Positions 35,924 to 45,025 of a DNA stretch of 64,000 nucleotides are shown here, in pieces; the first letter of the stretch is position 1, and every line of letters begins with the position of its first letter. The stretch is taken from assembly GCA_910576545.1 (NCBI GenBank), contig CAJTKM010000004.1, forward strand, positions 124,001 to 188,000, given 5' to 3'. The stretch comes from Lachnospiraceae bacterium. GTDB taxonomy: Bacteria; Bacillota; Clostridia; Lachnospirales; Anaerotignaceae. The notes beneath the pieces were generated by a model. It ran no database searches and had not been told where the DNA came from. It worked only from the letters and a program-made list of their open reading frames with translations. Made by a program: the position numbers and the translations under genes.

Positions 35924-36979
35924 ATGGCTATTCAGACTGATATTTACACCCCCCGCACAATGGGGAAAATCATTCGCCGTATGCCCCCGGTGCATACGTT
36001 CTTCCGCGACACGTTCTTCAAGAACCGCCAGACGTTCCCGACGAAGAGCGTTGACGTGGATTTCAAGAAAGGGAGCCGCGCGCTGGCCCCGTTCGTTCAC
36101 CCGAAGATCGGCGGCAAGACTGTTCCGAACAGCGGGTACAGAACGGAGAGTTACACCCCCGTTCTTGTCGCCCCGAACAAGATTACGACCGTTGACGATC
36201 TGCTGGAGCGGTCCGCGGGCGAAAACCCGTACAGCGGCAGGACCCCGGCGGAGCGGGCCGTTGAGAAGCTGGCGGAGGATTTCGCCGAACTTACCGAAAT
36301 GATCGTTCGCCGCGAAGAGTGGATGGCGGCAACCGCTATCTTCACCGGGCAGATTCCCATTATTGGGGAGGGCCTGAACGAAGTTATCGACTTCAATTTC
36401 ACGAACACCGAAACCATCGTCACCGACGCGCTGAAATGGACCAGCCCGACCGCTGACCCGCTGGCCGACCTTGAGCGGTGGCACGAAACCGTACAGAAAA
36501 ACGGCTTTGTGAACTGCAATATTTGCGTCATGGCAAAGGACGTTGCGAACGCCTTTGTAAACAACGCAAAGGTAAAGGAAGTGCTGGACATCAAGGGGTA
36601 TGATCTTGCGGTCATCAAGCCCCGCCAGCTTCCGAACGGCCTTACCTACATCGGGAGCATTCACAAGATGGGGCTGGACATCTACCAGTACAACGAATGG
36701 TATCTTGACAACTGGACCGACCCCGCCGCGCCGGAGGACAAGCCGCTTGTTCCCGACGGAACGCTGGCCCTGCTTTCTACGGAAGCGGACTATTCGATCT
36801 ATTACGGCGCGGTGACTATGCTTGCCGACAACGGCGTGAACTTTGTTACCGTCGAGGGCGACAAAGTGCCGCAGACGTGGGTGGAGCGCCGCCCGGACCG
36901 CCGTTTCTTGCAGATCAACAGCAAGCCGCTGACCGTGCCGCATGAGGTCAATAGCTGGTTTGTTGCAAAGGTTCTTTAA
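35924..36979 (+). CDS. major capsid protein, lambda gpE family
   Basis: 351 residues. DIYTPRTMGKIIRRMPP...FFRDTFFKNRQTFPTKSVDVDF and the C-terminal VPHEVNSWFVAKVL are typical of E-type capsid proteins with the HK97 fold. GGGAGG precedes the ATG. Assembles the icosahedral head with protein D. Confidence 0.92.
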   Translation: MAIQTDIYTPRTMGKIIRRMPPVHTFFRDTFFKNRQTFPTKSVDVDFKKGSRALAPFVHPKIGGKTVPNSGYRTESYTPVLVAPNKITTVDDLLERSAGENPYSGRTPAERAVEKLAEDFAELTEMIVRREEWMAATAIFTGQIPIIGEGLNEVIDFNFTNTETIVTDALKWTSPTADPLADLERWHETVQKNGFVNCNICVMAKDVANAFVNNAKVKEVLDIKGYDLAVIKPRQLPNGLTYIGSIHKMGLDIYQYNEWYLDNWTDPAAPEDKPLVPDGTLALLSTEADYSIYYGAVTMLADNGVNFVTVEGDKVPQTWVERRPDRRFLQINSKPLTVPHEVNSWFVAKVL

Positions 36980-37314
36980 TGAACTTCAAAGCGCAAGTCG
37001 AGCGGGACTTGACGACCGTTTTTCACAACAGCAACGAACACGCGGACGTTTTGGAGTTTTGGATTTCCGGGACCCGGTACAAAGGCCCGGTCATTCTTGA
37101 CGACGGCGGAGCGCAGGACAGGAAAAAGCCATCTACCGACCACGTGGACGGTTTAATTCTTGTCGATTTGGTAATGTACGTCCCTCTTTCCCTCTTGAAA
37201 CGGACCCCGAAAAAAGATGAAACCGTGGAGATCGGCGACGACGTTTACACAATCACAAAGGTTCACCCGGAAGCCGGGGAAATTGTGCTTTATTTGGAGG
37301 GGTTGACCGAATGA
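36979..37314 (+). CDS. head-tail joining protein
   Basis: 111 residues, start overlapping the capsid stop. Position and the beta-rich sequence (GTRYKGPVILDDGG, ETVEIGDDVYTITKV) fit the FII-like head-tail adaptor. Confidence 0.65.
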   Translation: MNFKAQVERDLTTVFHNSNEHADVLEFWISGTRYKGPVILDDGGAQDRKKPSTDHVDGLILVDLVMYVPLSLLKRTPKKDETVEIGDDVYTITKVHPEAGEIVLYLEGLTE

Positions 37315-37871
37315 TTGAGATAACGAACGAACAGATCGAGCGGGTAAATCTGCTTTTAGGGGACATCAAAGGCGCGCCGAACCGGGCGCTTTTCAACGTC
37401 ATCAACCGGGCGCTGGGTACGGTGCGTTCACAATCGGGAAAGGTTATCCGGGAAACGTACAACATCAAGCAATCAGACATTACCGCAAACCAAAACATGA
37501 AGATGAAGCGGGCGACCGCGGGCGACTTGGTGGGTTCTATTGAGTTCGCCGGAACGGTGATACCGCTAAAACGCTTCAAGGTTTCACCGTCCGCCCCCGC
37601 GCAACGCACGGTTTCCGTTTCCGTATTGCGCGCGGAGGGCGGGAAGCGGCTGGAATCGGCATACGTCGCAGATTTGGGCAAATACGGTGTGGGCGTGTTT
37701 GAACGACTGACGCGGCGGCGTGATTCGTCGCAACAGCTTTACGGACCGTCTACCGCGCACATGATGGGTAACGAAAACGTGCTTGACAAGGTGGAACAGG
37801 CGGCACAAGAAACCATCGACAAGCGCGTTGAACAGGAAATCACCCGTATTCTGAACGGGTACGGAGGATAA
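37311..37871 (+). CDS. minor tail protein Z-like
   Basis: 186 residues. APNRALFNVINRALGTVRSQSGKVI and ETYNIKQSDI fit the prophage minor tail Z / tail completion family, which adapts the tail tube end to the head. Overlaps the preceding gene by 4 bases. Confidence 0.75.
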   Translation: MIEITNEQIERVNLLLGDIKGAPNRALFNVINRALGTVRSQSGKVIRETYNIKQSDITANQNMKMKRATAGDLVGSIEFAGTVIPLKRFKVSPSAPAQRTVSVSVLRAEGGKRLESAYVADLGKYGVGVFERLTRRRDSSQQLYGPSTAHMMGNENVLDKVEQAAQETIDKRVEQEITRILNGYGG

Positions 37872-37874
37872 GAC

Positions 37875-38363
37875 ATGACACCGTTAGAACTGCTGGACGC
37901 TTTGAAAGCGTTTATCGAAGAAAACACAAAGGACATCTTGCTACCCGTCCGGGTGGACAGGAAGAGCGGAGAAGCGAAAGAGCGGCCCGCGGAAGTCTAC
38001 AAAATGCGACTTCCGACAAAGGACGCGGAAACAAAGCGGATTCCGTATGTTCTTTTGCAGTACATCAAAAGCACAGACACGCAGACCGCCGGGGAGCCGC
38101 CGGAAAGTTCGTGCATGGTGCGGATTGTCGCCGCCACCTATTCGGAGGACGGCGAAGAGGGCGCATTATGTGTCCTGAATCTGCTTACCCGGATTCGTAT
38201 TGCGTTTTTGCGCGACGGCGTGATTGCGGAACGCTTCATGCTGAAACCGCCTATTGAAATGATCGTCTACCCGGACAGCACGCCGCCTTACTATTTGGGC
38301 GAAATGATGACCGAATGGCGAATGCCGATTGTAGAAAGTGAGGTTCAAAAAGTATGGCAATAG
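37875..38363 (+). CDS. tail terminator-like protein
   Basis: 162 residues between the Z-like gene and the sheath module. LLDALKAFIEENTKDILLPVRV followed by beta strands is like tail terminator/completion proteins. Assignment rests mainly on position. Confidence 0.55.
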   Translation: MTPLELLDALKAFIEENTKDILLPVRVDRKSGEAKERPAEVYKMRLPTKDAETKRIPYVLLQYIKSTDTQTAGEPPESSCMVRIVAATYSEDGEEGALCVLNLLTRIRIAFLRDGVIAERFMLKPPIEMIVYPDSTPPYYLGEMMTEWRMPIVESEVQKVWQ

Positions 38364-38989
38364 AGTATAAACCCGGAATGACAAAGCCGGAATTGCTGGA
38401 ACTTGCCGTTGTGAACGGGATTGACGTTGACGACAGCATGACGAAAGCAAAAATTATCGCCGCTATTGACGCGCACAACGCGCAGGAAGCCGCCGAAAGC
38501 GGCGGAGAGGGTAACAATACCACCCCGGACGAAAACGGCGGGCAGAGCGGCGCAGAGAGCGCCACGGGCGACGCTGACGCGGGCGGCGGCGGTGACGATA
38601 CCGCCGAAAGCGGCAAAGAGGGCGCACAGGACGGCGCAGGAAGCGGCGAAGAGCCGGGAGAGGGCAACAATACCACCCCGGACGAAAACGGCGGGCAGAG
38701 CGGCGCAGAGGGCGAAGAGGACGTGCCGGACGGGTACGACCTGTTCGTTTATGCCGGGCCGACCTTGCCCCGCGGACGGCTGAAAGAAAATGCCGTGTTC
38801 CGCGGCACGTTCGAGGACGTGAAAGCCTACCTTGCGGACGTGCTGGAGGTTTACCCGCAGGTGGCACGGCTGATCGTCCCCGTGAACAGGCTGGCGGCAT
38901 TCTCCGTCAAGGTCAAGACCCCCGGCAACCTTGCACACAAGTATTATAGCGACATTGTTTCGGCAATGCGCGGCAACAGGGAGGTATAA
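38354..38989 (+). CDS. low-complexity structural protein with HeH-like N-terminus
   Basis: 211 residues. MTKPELLELAVVNGIDVDDSM...KIIAAIDAH is a helix-extended-helix (HeH/LEM) pattern. A Gly/Glu/Asn-rich spacer with a duplicated NNTTPDENGGQSGAE unit separates it from a folded C-terminal domain (YDLFVYAGPTLPRGRLKENA). Probably a virion or tail-initiation protein; role unknown. Confidence 0.5.
   Translation: MAIEYKPGMTKPELLELAVVNGIDVDDSMTKAKIIAAIDAHNAQEAAESGGEGNNTTPDENGGQSGAESATGDADAGGGGDDTAESGKEGAQDGAGSGEEPGEGNNTTPDENGGQSGAEGEEDVPDGYDLFVYAGPTLPRGRLKENAVFRGTFEDVKAYLADVLEVYPQVARLIVPVNRLAAFSVKVKTPGNLAHKYYSDIVSAMRGNREV
38505..38710 (+). repeat. 53-bp direct repeat inside the low-complexity gene
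   Basis: Copies at 38505-38557 and 38658-38710 differ at one base. The unit is in frame, so recombination between them would remove 51 residues without a frameshift. Confidence 0.8.
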
Positions 38990-38992
38990 AAA

Positions 38993-40420
38993 ATGGCTGA
39001 ATTTTACCACGGCGTATCTACAAGACAGGCCGACACGTCGGTAACAACGCCTGTAACGGCTGATTCCGGCGTTGCATTCATCGTCGGCGCGGCCCCGGTA
39101 CATACCGTCGGCGGCGCGGTGAACGACCCGATCATGTGCCAGAACTACGCCGAAGCCGTCGCCGCTTTGGGGTATAGCGACGATTGGAAGAATTACCCCA
39201 TTTGCGAAGCGATCTATTCGCAATTCAAGCTTTACGGCGTGTCCCCCGTCGTTTTCGTGAACGTGCTGGACCCCGCAAAGCACAAGAAAACCGTCGAGGA
39301 AGCAAATTACCCGCTGACCGACGGCAAGGTTCTTTTGCCGCTGGAAGCCCTGAAAGACACGGTGAAAGTCACCGGGTACGACATCGGAACAGATTTCGAC
39401 CTGTTTTACGACGGCGGGAATCTGATTCTTGAAGTGCTGGAGGGCGGCGGAATCCCCGAAAACACGGGCGAACTGACCATTGCGTTTGACGCGGTGGACC
39501 CGTCCGCGATCACGGAGCGGGACATTATCGGCGGGTTCGACACAAACACGAAGAAATATTCCGGGCTGGAACTGATCGACAAGGTTTTCCCGAAATACGG
39601 AATCGTCGCCGACCTGATCGTTGCCCCCGGCTGGTCCGATAAGTCGGAGGTTGCCGCGGTCATGGCGGCAAAGGCCGCGAACATCAACGGCGTTTTCGAG
39701 GGGAAAGCCCTGATTGACGTTGACACGGAAGCGGTCAAGCATTACGCCGACGTTCCGGCGTGGAAGAAAGCACAGAACATCAACGCGAAAACACAGGTTC
39801 TTTGCTGGCCTTTGGTGAAGCTGGGGGACCGTGTTTTTCATTTGTCCGTTCAGGCGGCGGGCCGAATGGGGTTGACCGATTCGGACAACGGCGGTTGCCC
39901 GGCGGAATCCCCGTCGAACAAGCTTTTGCAGATGGACAGCGCCGTTCTTGCCGACGGTACGGTGATTCTGCTTGACTTGCAGAACGCTAACTACCTGAAC
40001 AGCAACGGCGTTGTGACCGCCCTTAACTTTATCGGCGGTTATGTGCTTTGGGGCAATGAAACCGCCTGTTTCCCCGCCGACACGGACGTAAAGAATTACT
40101 TTATCGCCGTGTCCCGTATGTTCGGCTGGGTTGCAAATTCCTTGATTCTGACCTATTGGAGCAAGGTTGACAAGAAGATGACCCGGCGGCTGATCGACAG
40201 CATTGTTGATTCCGTGAATATTTGGCTGAACGGCCTTGTCGCGGAAGAGCAGTTGCTGGGCGGACGCGTCGAGTTCAGGGAGGACGAAAACAGCACAACC
40301 GCGCTTATGGCGGGCAAGGCCGTTTTCCATGTGTTCTTGACCCCGCCCAGCCCGGCGAAAGAACTTAATTTCGTGCTGGAGTACGACGCGGAGTACGTCG
40401 CCGCGGCGCTGACGGCGTAA
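38993..40420 (+). CDS. contractile tail sheath protein
   Basis: 475 residues. FYHGVSTRQADTSVTTPVTADSGVAFIVGAAP and the C-terminal FREDENSTTALMAGKAVFHV region match FI-type tail sheaths. Together with the following tube gene it shows a contractile (myovirus) tail. Confidence 0.92.
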   Translation: MAEFYHGVSTRQADTSVTTPVTADSGVAFIVGAAPVHTVGGAVNDPIMCQNYAEAVAALGYSDDWKNYPICEAIYSQFKLYGVSPVVFVNVLDPAKHKKTVEEANYPLTDGKVLLPLEALKDTVKVTGYDIGTDFDLFYDGGNLILEVLEGGGIPENTGELTIAFDAVDPSAITERDIIGGFDTNTKKYSGLELIDKVFPKYGIVADLIVAPGWSDKSEVAAVMAAKAANINGVFEGKALIDVDTEAVKHYADVPAWKKAQNINAKTQVLCWPLVKLGDRVFHLSVQAAGRMGLTDSDNGGCPAESPSNKLLQMDSAVLADGTVILLDLQNANYLNSNGVVTALNFIGGYVLWGNETACFPADTDVKNYFIAVSRMFGWVANSLILTYWSKVDKKMTRRLIDSIVDSVNIWLNGLVAEEQLLGGRVEFREDENSTTALMAGKAVFHVFLTPPSPAKELNFVLEYDAEYVAAALTA

Positions 40421-40435
40421 AGGAGGGTACAGACA

Positions 40436-40954
40436 ATGAAAGTTGATAACGGTACAACTAACTTTGCCGTATATGAGGACGCAACCGAATTTTACGGCAT
40501 GGCGGAAGTTACGCTTCCCGAAATCTCGCAGATTGCGGAAGAGGTCAAGGGCGCTGGCATTTCCGGCGCATTCAACGGCGCGTTCGTGGGCCACATCGAA
40601 GCTATGACCCTGACCCTGAATTTCCGTTCCGTGACCGCCGACGCGATCAAGCTTGCGGAGCCGCGGAATCACCAGCTTGACCTCCGCGCCGCCCAGCAGT
40701 ATTGGGACAACACCGCGGGCAAGTTCGTTCAGCAGGCCGTCAAACACGTTTTGATCGTCACGCCGACGAAGTTTGCCCCCGGCAAGCTTGCCCCCGCCGC
40801 GTCCGCGGAAGCTTCCGGGGAGTATGCGGCAACCTATTTCGCAACCTACATCGACGGAGTAAAGAAGATGGAAATTGACATTCTGAACTTCATTTACTAC
40901 GTCAACGGCACGGACTACCTCGCGGACGTTCGCAAGGCGTTGGGCAAGGCGTAA
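40436..40954 (+). CDS. major tail tube protein
   Basis: 172 residues, AAGGAGG upstream. Begins VDNGTTNFAVYEDATEFYGMAEVTLPEI, as in P2 FII tail tubes, and follows the sheath gene directly. A terminator follows. Confidence 0.9.
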   Translation: MKVDNGTTNFAVYEDATEFYGMAEVTLPEISQIAEEVKGAGISGAFNGAFVGHIEAMTLTLNFRSVTADAIKLAEPRNHQLDLRAAQQYWDNTAGKFVQQAVKHVLIVTPTKFAPGKLAPAASAEASGEYAATYFATYIDGVKKMEIDILNFIYYVNGTDYLADVRKALGKA

Positions 40955-40956
40955 GA

Positions 40957-40985
40957 CCCGGCAGAACTTCCCCGCCGGGCTTTCT
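40957..40985 (+). terminator. terminator after tail tube gene
   Basis: CCCGGC (40957-40962) and GCCGGG (40974-40979) with an 11-base loop, then CTTTCTT. Leaky read-through would lower expression of the downstream tail genes relative to sheath and tube. Confidence 0.6.
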
Positions 40986-41040
40986 TATGCCCTTTTTTCT
41001 GTATCTAAAAATCTGAAATAACGAATCGGAGGAAAAGACA

Positions 41041-41451
41041 ATGAGCGAAGCTATCAAGAACACCGCCACACAGGGCGCAGAACAGGCCGCAGGGACGGCG
41101 GCGACATCTACCCCGGCAGTTACCCCGGAAGCCGCAAAGAAGCCCACAGGGGCGAACGTGGGCGTTTATACGCACAAGTTCAAAACCCCGTTTGAATACG
41201 GCGGCGCGACCTATGAGGAATTGACGTTCAATTTTGAGCGTTTGACCGGGCGCGACATGGTGGCAATCGAAACCGAAATGCAGATGAACAACGAATACGC
41301 CCTTGCGCCTGAAATCTCCCGGAACTTCCAGAGCAAGATGGCGGCGCGGGCCGCGGGTATCGGAAGCGACGTGCTGGACGCTATGCCGTTGCCCGACTTC
41401 AACCGTATTACGAACGCCGCGCGTGATTTTTTACTGTCTACGGGCTATTAA
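41041..41451 (+). CDS. tail assembly chaperone, short form (G-like)
   Basis: 136 residues, CGGAGGAAAAG site. Helical, positioned between tube and tape measure like P2 E and lambda G. It contains a T-TTT-TTA slip site near its end that yields a longer form by -1 frameshifting. Confidence 0.85.
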   Translation: MSEAIKNTATQGAEQAAGTAATSTPAVTPEAAKKPTGANVGVYTHKFKTPFEYGGATYEELTFNFERLTGRDMVAIETEMQMNNEYALAPEISRNFQSKMAARAAGIGSDVLDAMPLPDFNRITNAARDFLLSTGY

Positions 41452-41630
41452 AACGCCCGGCCCGCTGGTGGCGGCGGGAGTGTTACCGACTTGCAAAGGC
41501 GACAAACACGCCTATTCCGTTTTGGCTTGATTGCACAACGGCGGAGATCATGCAATGGATAAGGGACATAAACGCCGCCGCCGCGGAAGATAAGGAACGC
41601 GCGGAGAGAGAACGACAGCAAAGGGGGTGA
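41041..41630 (+). CDS. tail assembly chaperone, -1 frameshift product (GT-like)
   Basis: Slipping -1 at 41427-41433 extends the protein by 65 residues to a stop at 41628-41630, about 196 residues in all. The added part reads RPARWWRRECYRLAKAT...TAEIMQWIRDIN, typical of frameshifted tail chaperones, and has no start of its own. It ends 4 bases before the tape-measure start. Confidence 0.8.
41427..41433 (+). promoter_or_regulatory. programmed -1 frameshift slip site T-TTT-TTA
   Basis: The heptamer fits the canonical X-XXY-YYZ form in the reading frame (GAT TTT TTA). The -1 frame has a stop just upstream, so the shift must occur within this heptamer. Confidence 0.8.
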
Positions 41631-41634
41631 GCCT

Positions 41635-44600
41635 TTGGCGGGAAGAAAAGAATTTGAATTGCTTTTTAAGCTTCAGGCGACGCTGGGGAGCGGGTTTAAT
41701 TCCAGTTTCAACAGCGCAATGAACGCGTCAAAGCAGTTACAAGGCAACCTTTCCAAAATAAACGCGCTTTCCGGGAAAATTGAGGGATTCCAAAAGCAGA
41801 GCGCCGCCCTTGAAGCGAATAAGGACAAGCTGGCGAAGCTGACGGAGGAACACGACCGTTTACAGCGCGAAATGAGCCAGACGGAACAGCCGTCGGAAGC
41901 CTTGCGGCAGAAGATGGAGAGGAACGCCCGCCAGATTGAGCAAACCACCGCAAAAATTCAGGAACAGGAAACCCGGCTGGGTCAACTCGGCGACGAACTA
42001 CGCGACGCAGGGGTTGACACAGACCATTTGACCGCGGAGAACGAACGGCTGGCCGAAAGTTACGAACAGGTGCGCCGGAATCAGGAACGGCTGGCGAAGA
42101 TCGGACAGGCACAGCAGAAAAACAGCGAAGCGATTTCAAAGACAAAGACACAGCTTGCCGGGACGATTGGGACCATTGCCGCGCTGGGTACGGCGATCTA
42201 TGCCGGACCCGTGCAAAAGTCGATGGAGTTTGAAAAGCAAATGGCGAATGTTGCAACTTTGCTTGACGGGGACGTTTCAACGCGTATCTCGGAGTTGCAA
42301 AAAGACGTTATAAGCCTTTCAAATGCAACCGGGTTAGGAACAGACAATCTGACAGACGGGCTATATCAAGTCGTTTCGGCCTTTGGAGATTCGGCAGAAA
42401 GCGCAAAGCTACTTGAAATTGCTTCAAAAGCGGCAAAGGCAGGAAATTCAACAACGACAGATTCTATAAACCTGTTATCCGCAGTCACAAAAGGATATGG
42501 CGACATATCCGCGGAAGCACAGCAAAAAGCGGCAGATTTGGCCTTTCAGACCGTAAAGCTGGGGCAAACGTCATTCCCTGAACTCGCTTCTTCAATGGGA
42601 AAAGTTATCCCGCTTGCGTCAACACTAAAAGTTCAGCAAGAAGATTTGTTCGGGGCAATGGCAACCCTCACAGGCGTTACGGGCGGTACGGCAGAGGTTA
42701 CAACCCAGTTAAAAGCAACAATGCAAGGGTTCCTTTCGCCGTCTGCAAACATGGCAAAAGCATTAGACAAATTGGGCTATTCGAGCGGGCAAGCCTTGCT
42801 TGAAAGCAAAGGATTTCAAGGCGCGCTGGACGCATTAAAAGAGAGCGTCGGCGGGAATGAACTTGAATTTGCGAAGTTGTTTAGTTCGGTTGAAGCACAA
42901 ACAGCGGTGCTATCACTCGCTGGTGAACAAGCTGACAATTTCGCAAGCAAAACAGAAGCAATGTATTCGGCGGCTGGTTCGGCGGAAGCGGCGTTCAATA
43001 CAGTAATGGACACCACGGAAGCAAAATTGAACAGAGCAAAAACGGCCTTGTCGAATCTCGGTATTGTGTTAGGCGATACGTTCTTACCATACGTCACGAC
43101 CGCGGCGGAAAAGTTGTCGGATTTAGTGACGAAGTTTTCAGCATGGGCGCAGGAAAACCCGAAATTGCTTTCAACAATCGTCAAGGTTGCCGCGGCCCTT
43201 TTAGGCTTAAAGGCCGGGGGGCAAGCGGGAAAGCTTGCGTTCTTGGAGATCAAGGGCGGAATATTGGGGATTCAAGGCGCGTTTGCGAAGATGAAAGCGT
43301 TTAGCGGGTCCGGCGGTATAAAGAGCCTGTTTTCAGGGCTTGGAGGTATCAAAGGAAAGCTTTTGCCCCTTGTCGGTATCATCGGCGGCGTTGCCCTTGC
43401 AATCAAGCTGATTTCCGGCAATCTTGAAGAGGTCCGCGGCTGGATTCAACAGACGTTCGGCGACGGCGCGCTTGCCGTGTTTGACAAGGTGTGGGGCGTG
43501 GTTCAGAACGTCGGCGCGGCGATCAAAGGCGTTTTCAGCGGTGAGGGCATGGGAAACGCCCGAAACTTCTTTGAAGAGCATTTCGGAGAAGCGGGCGTTG
43601 CCGTGTTTGATTCACTTATCGGCGTTGTGGAGCAGTTAAAGGGAATCTTGCCGGGCCTGTTAGATCAATTCGCCCAGCTTGCCACCGCCCTGCTACCCGT
43701 CATCGGAAGTCTGATACAACAGATCGTGCCGCTGATCGGGGAAATAATCGCAACGGTGCTTCCGATTCTGCTTGACCTTATCGCCCAGCTATTGCCCGTC
43801 ATAGGGCAGATTGTCGAAGCAATCTTGCCCGTGCTGATTCAGCTTGTGGAAACCCTTGTTCCCATTGTAATGCAGATCATAGAAGCGGTGCTTCCGATTC
43901 TGCAACAGCTACTTGAAGCACTTATGCCGATCATTCAGCAGATCATAGACAACATTCTTCCTATTGTGATCGACTTGATTATGACGGTGGTTTCAGCAAT
44001 ACAACCGCTTGTTGAAGCGATCTTGCCCGTTCTGCAATCGCTACTTCAAGCACTTATGCCGATCATACAGGCCGTTGCCGAACTGTTTAGCAACGTCCTG
44101 GGGGCGGCAATCAACGCGATTTCAGGCATTTTGAACGGGCTGACACAGATTTTGCAAGGGCTTATCACGTTCATTACAGGCGTGTTTACTGGAAACTGGA
44201 AACAGGCGTGGGAGGGCGTGAAAAGCATATTCAGCGGGATATGGGAAGCAATCAAGAGCGTTTGCACGGGCGTTGTAAACGGCATTATTTCCGTTATCAA
44301 TACCGTTATAGGCGGCTTGAACAAGCTGAAAATTCCCGATTGGGTCCCCGGAATCGGCGGAAAGGGTATCAATATACCGCTTATTCCCATGCTTGCAAAG
44401 GGTTCTAAATACACCCCTGACACGTTCATTGCGGGCGAAGCGGGGGCGGAACTTGTCACGAATGCAAGGGGCAGGACCGTATTTACCGCCGCGCAGACCG
44501 GGCGAATCTTTGACAACATCAACGCGGCCCGTGAAGCGCAGGACGGAACGACGGTTGTTACCCTCTTGCCGTTACTGCAAGCGGCGCTTTCGGCGGCGCG

Positions 44601-44820
44601 CGTCGGTCCGGGCGGCGTTTCGGCCCCGACCGTTACCGCGGAATCACCGCAAGGCGGGGGCATTGTCATTCACAGCGCGCCCGTTTTCCATGTGGGAAGC
44701 GAAGCGCAAGCGGAGGACATCGAAGAATTGTTAGACAGGCGGGACGAAGAACTTTTAGACAAGTTCGACGACCGCATGAAGCAGAGGGAGGACGACGAAA
44801 GGCGGCGGAGGTATGACTAA
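41635..44820 (+). CDS. tail tape measure protein
   Basis: 1061 residues from a TTG after AAGGGGGTGA. A long coiled coil (about 30-165), a conserved core with FEKQMANVATLLDGD (~200-480), hydrophobic helices and about 150 residues of LLP/IIQQI-type repeats (roughly 670-820) are all typical. Length sets tail length. The stretch coding for the core (about 42290-43170) is clearly richer in A+T than its flanks, which suggests a mosaic exchange. Confidence 0.92.
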   Translation: MAGRKEFELLFKLQATLGSGFNSSFNSAMNASKQLQGNLSKINALSGKIEGFQKQSAALEANKDKLAKLTEEHDRLQREMSQTEQPSEALRQKMERNARQIEQTTAKIQEQETRLGQLGDELRDAGVDTDHLTAENERLAESYEQVRRNQERLAKIGQAQQKNSEAISKTKTQLAGTIGTIAALGTAIYAGPVQKSMEFEKQMANVATLLDGDVSTRISELQKDVISLSNATGLGTDNLTDGLYQVVSAFGDSAESAKLLEIASKAAKAGNSTTTDSINLLSAVTKGYGDISAEAQQKAADLAFQTVKLGQTSFPELASSMGKVIPLASTLKVQQEDLFGAMATLTGVTGGTAEVTTQLKATMQGFLSPSANMAKALDKLGYSSGQALLESKGFQGALDALKESVGGNELEFAKLFSSVEAQTAVLSLAGEQADNFASKTEAMYSAAGSAEAAFNTVMDTTEAKLNRAKTALSNLGIVLGDTFLPYVTTAAEKLSDLVTKFSAWAQENPKLLSTIVKVAAALLGLKAGGQAGKLAFLEIKGGILGIQGAFAKMKAFSGSGGIKSLFSGLGGIKGKLLPLVGIIGGVALAIKLISGNLEEVRGWIQQTFGDGALAVFDKVWGVVQNVGAAIKGVFSGEGMGNARNFFEEHFGEAGVAVFDSLIGVVEQLKGILPGLLDQFAQLATALLPVIGSLIQQIVPLIGEIIATVLPILLDLIAQLLPVIGQIVEAILPVLIQLVETLVPIVMQIIEAVLPILQQLLEALMPIIQQIIDNILPIVIDLIMTVVSAIQPLVEAILPVLQSLLQALMPIIQAVAELFSNVLGAAINAISGILNGLTQILQGLITFITGVFTGNWKQAWEGVKSIFSGIWEAIKSVCTGVVNGIISVINTVIGGLNKLKIPDWVPGIGGKGINIPLIPMLAKGSKYTPDTFIAGEAGAELVTNARGRTVFTAAQTGRIFDNINAAREAQDGTTVVTLLPLLQAALSAARVGPGGVSAPTVTAESPQGGGIVIHSAPVFHVGSEAQAEDIEELLDRRDEELLDKFDDRMKQREDDERRRRYD

Positions 44821-45025
44821 ATACACGACCATTGCCGGGGATATGTGGGACGGTATCGCCTACAAAACGCTGGGCGACGAAGCATACACCGACAGGATTA
44901 TGAAAGCGAACCCGCAACACCGCCGGACCGTCGTTTTCCCGGCAGGAATTACGCTGGATATACCCGACGCGGAAGCGCGGGTTTCGGCTGATTTGCCGCC
45001 GTGGAAAAGGGGGCGGACGACATGA
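44813..45025 (+). CDS. tail protein X (LysM-like)
   Basis: 70 residues. TKYTTIAGDMWDGIAYKTLGDEAYTDRIMKAN is the short LysM-type module of P2 gpX, here between the tape measure and gpD. Overlaps both neighbours. Confidence 0.88.
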   Translation: MTKYTTIAGDMWDGIAYKTLGDEAYTDRIMKANPQHRRTVVFPAGITLDIPDAEARVSADLPPWKRGRTT

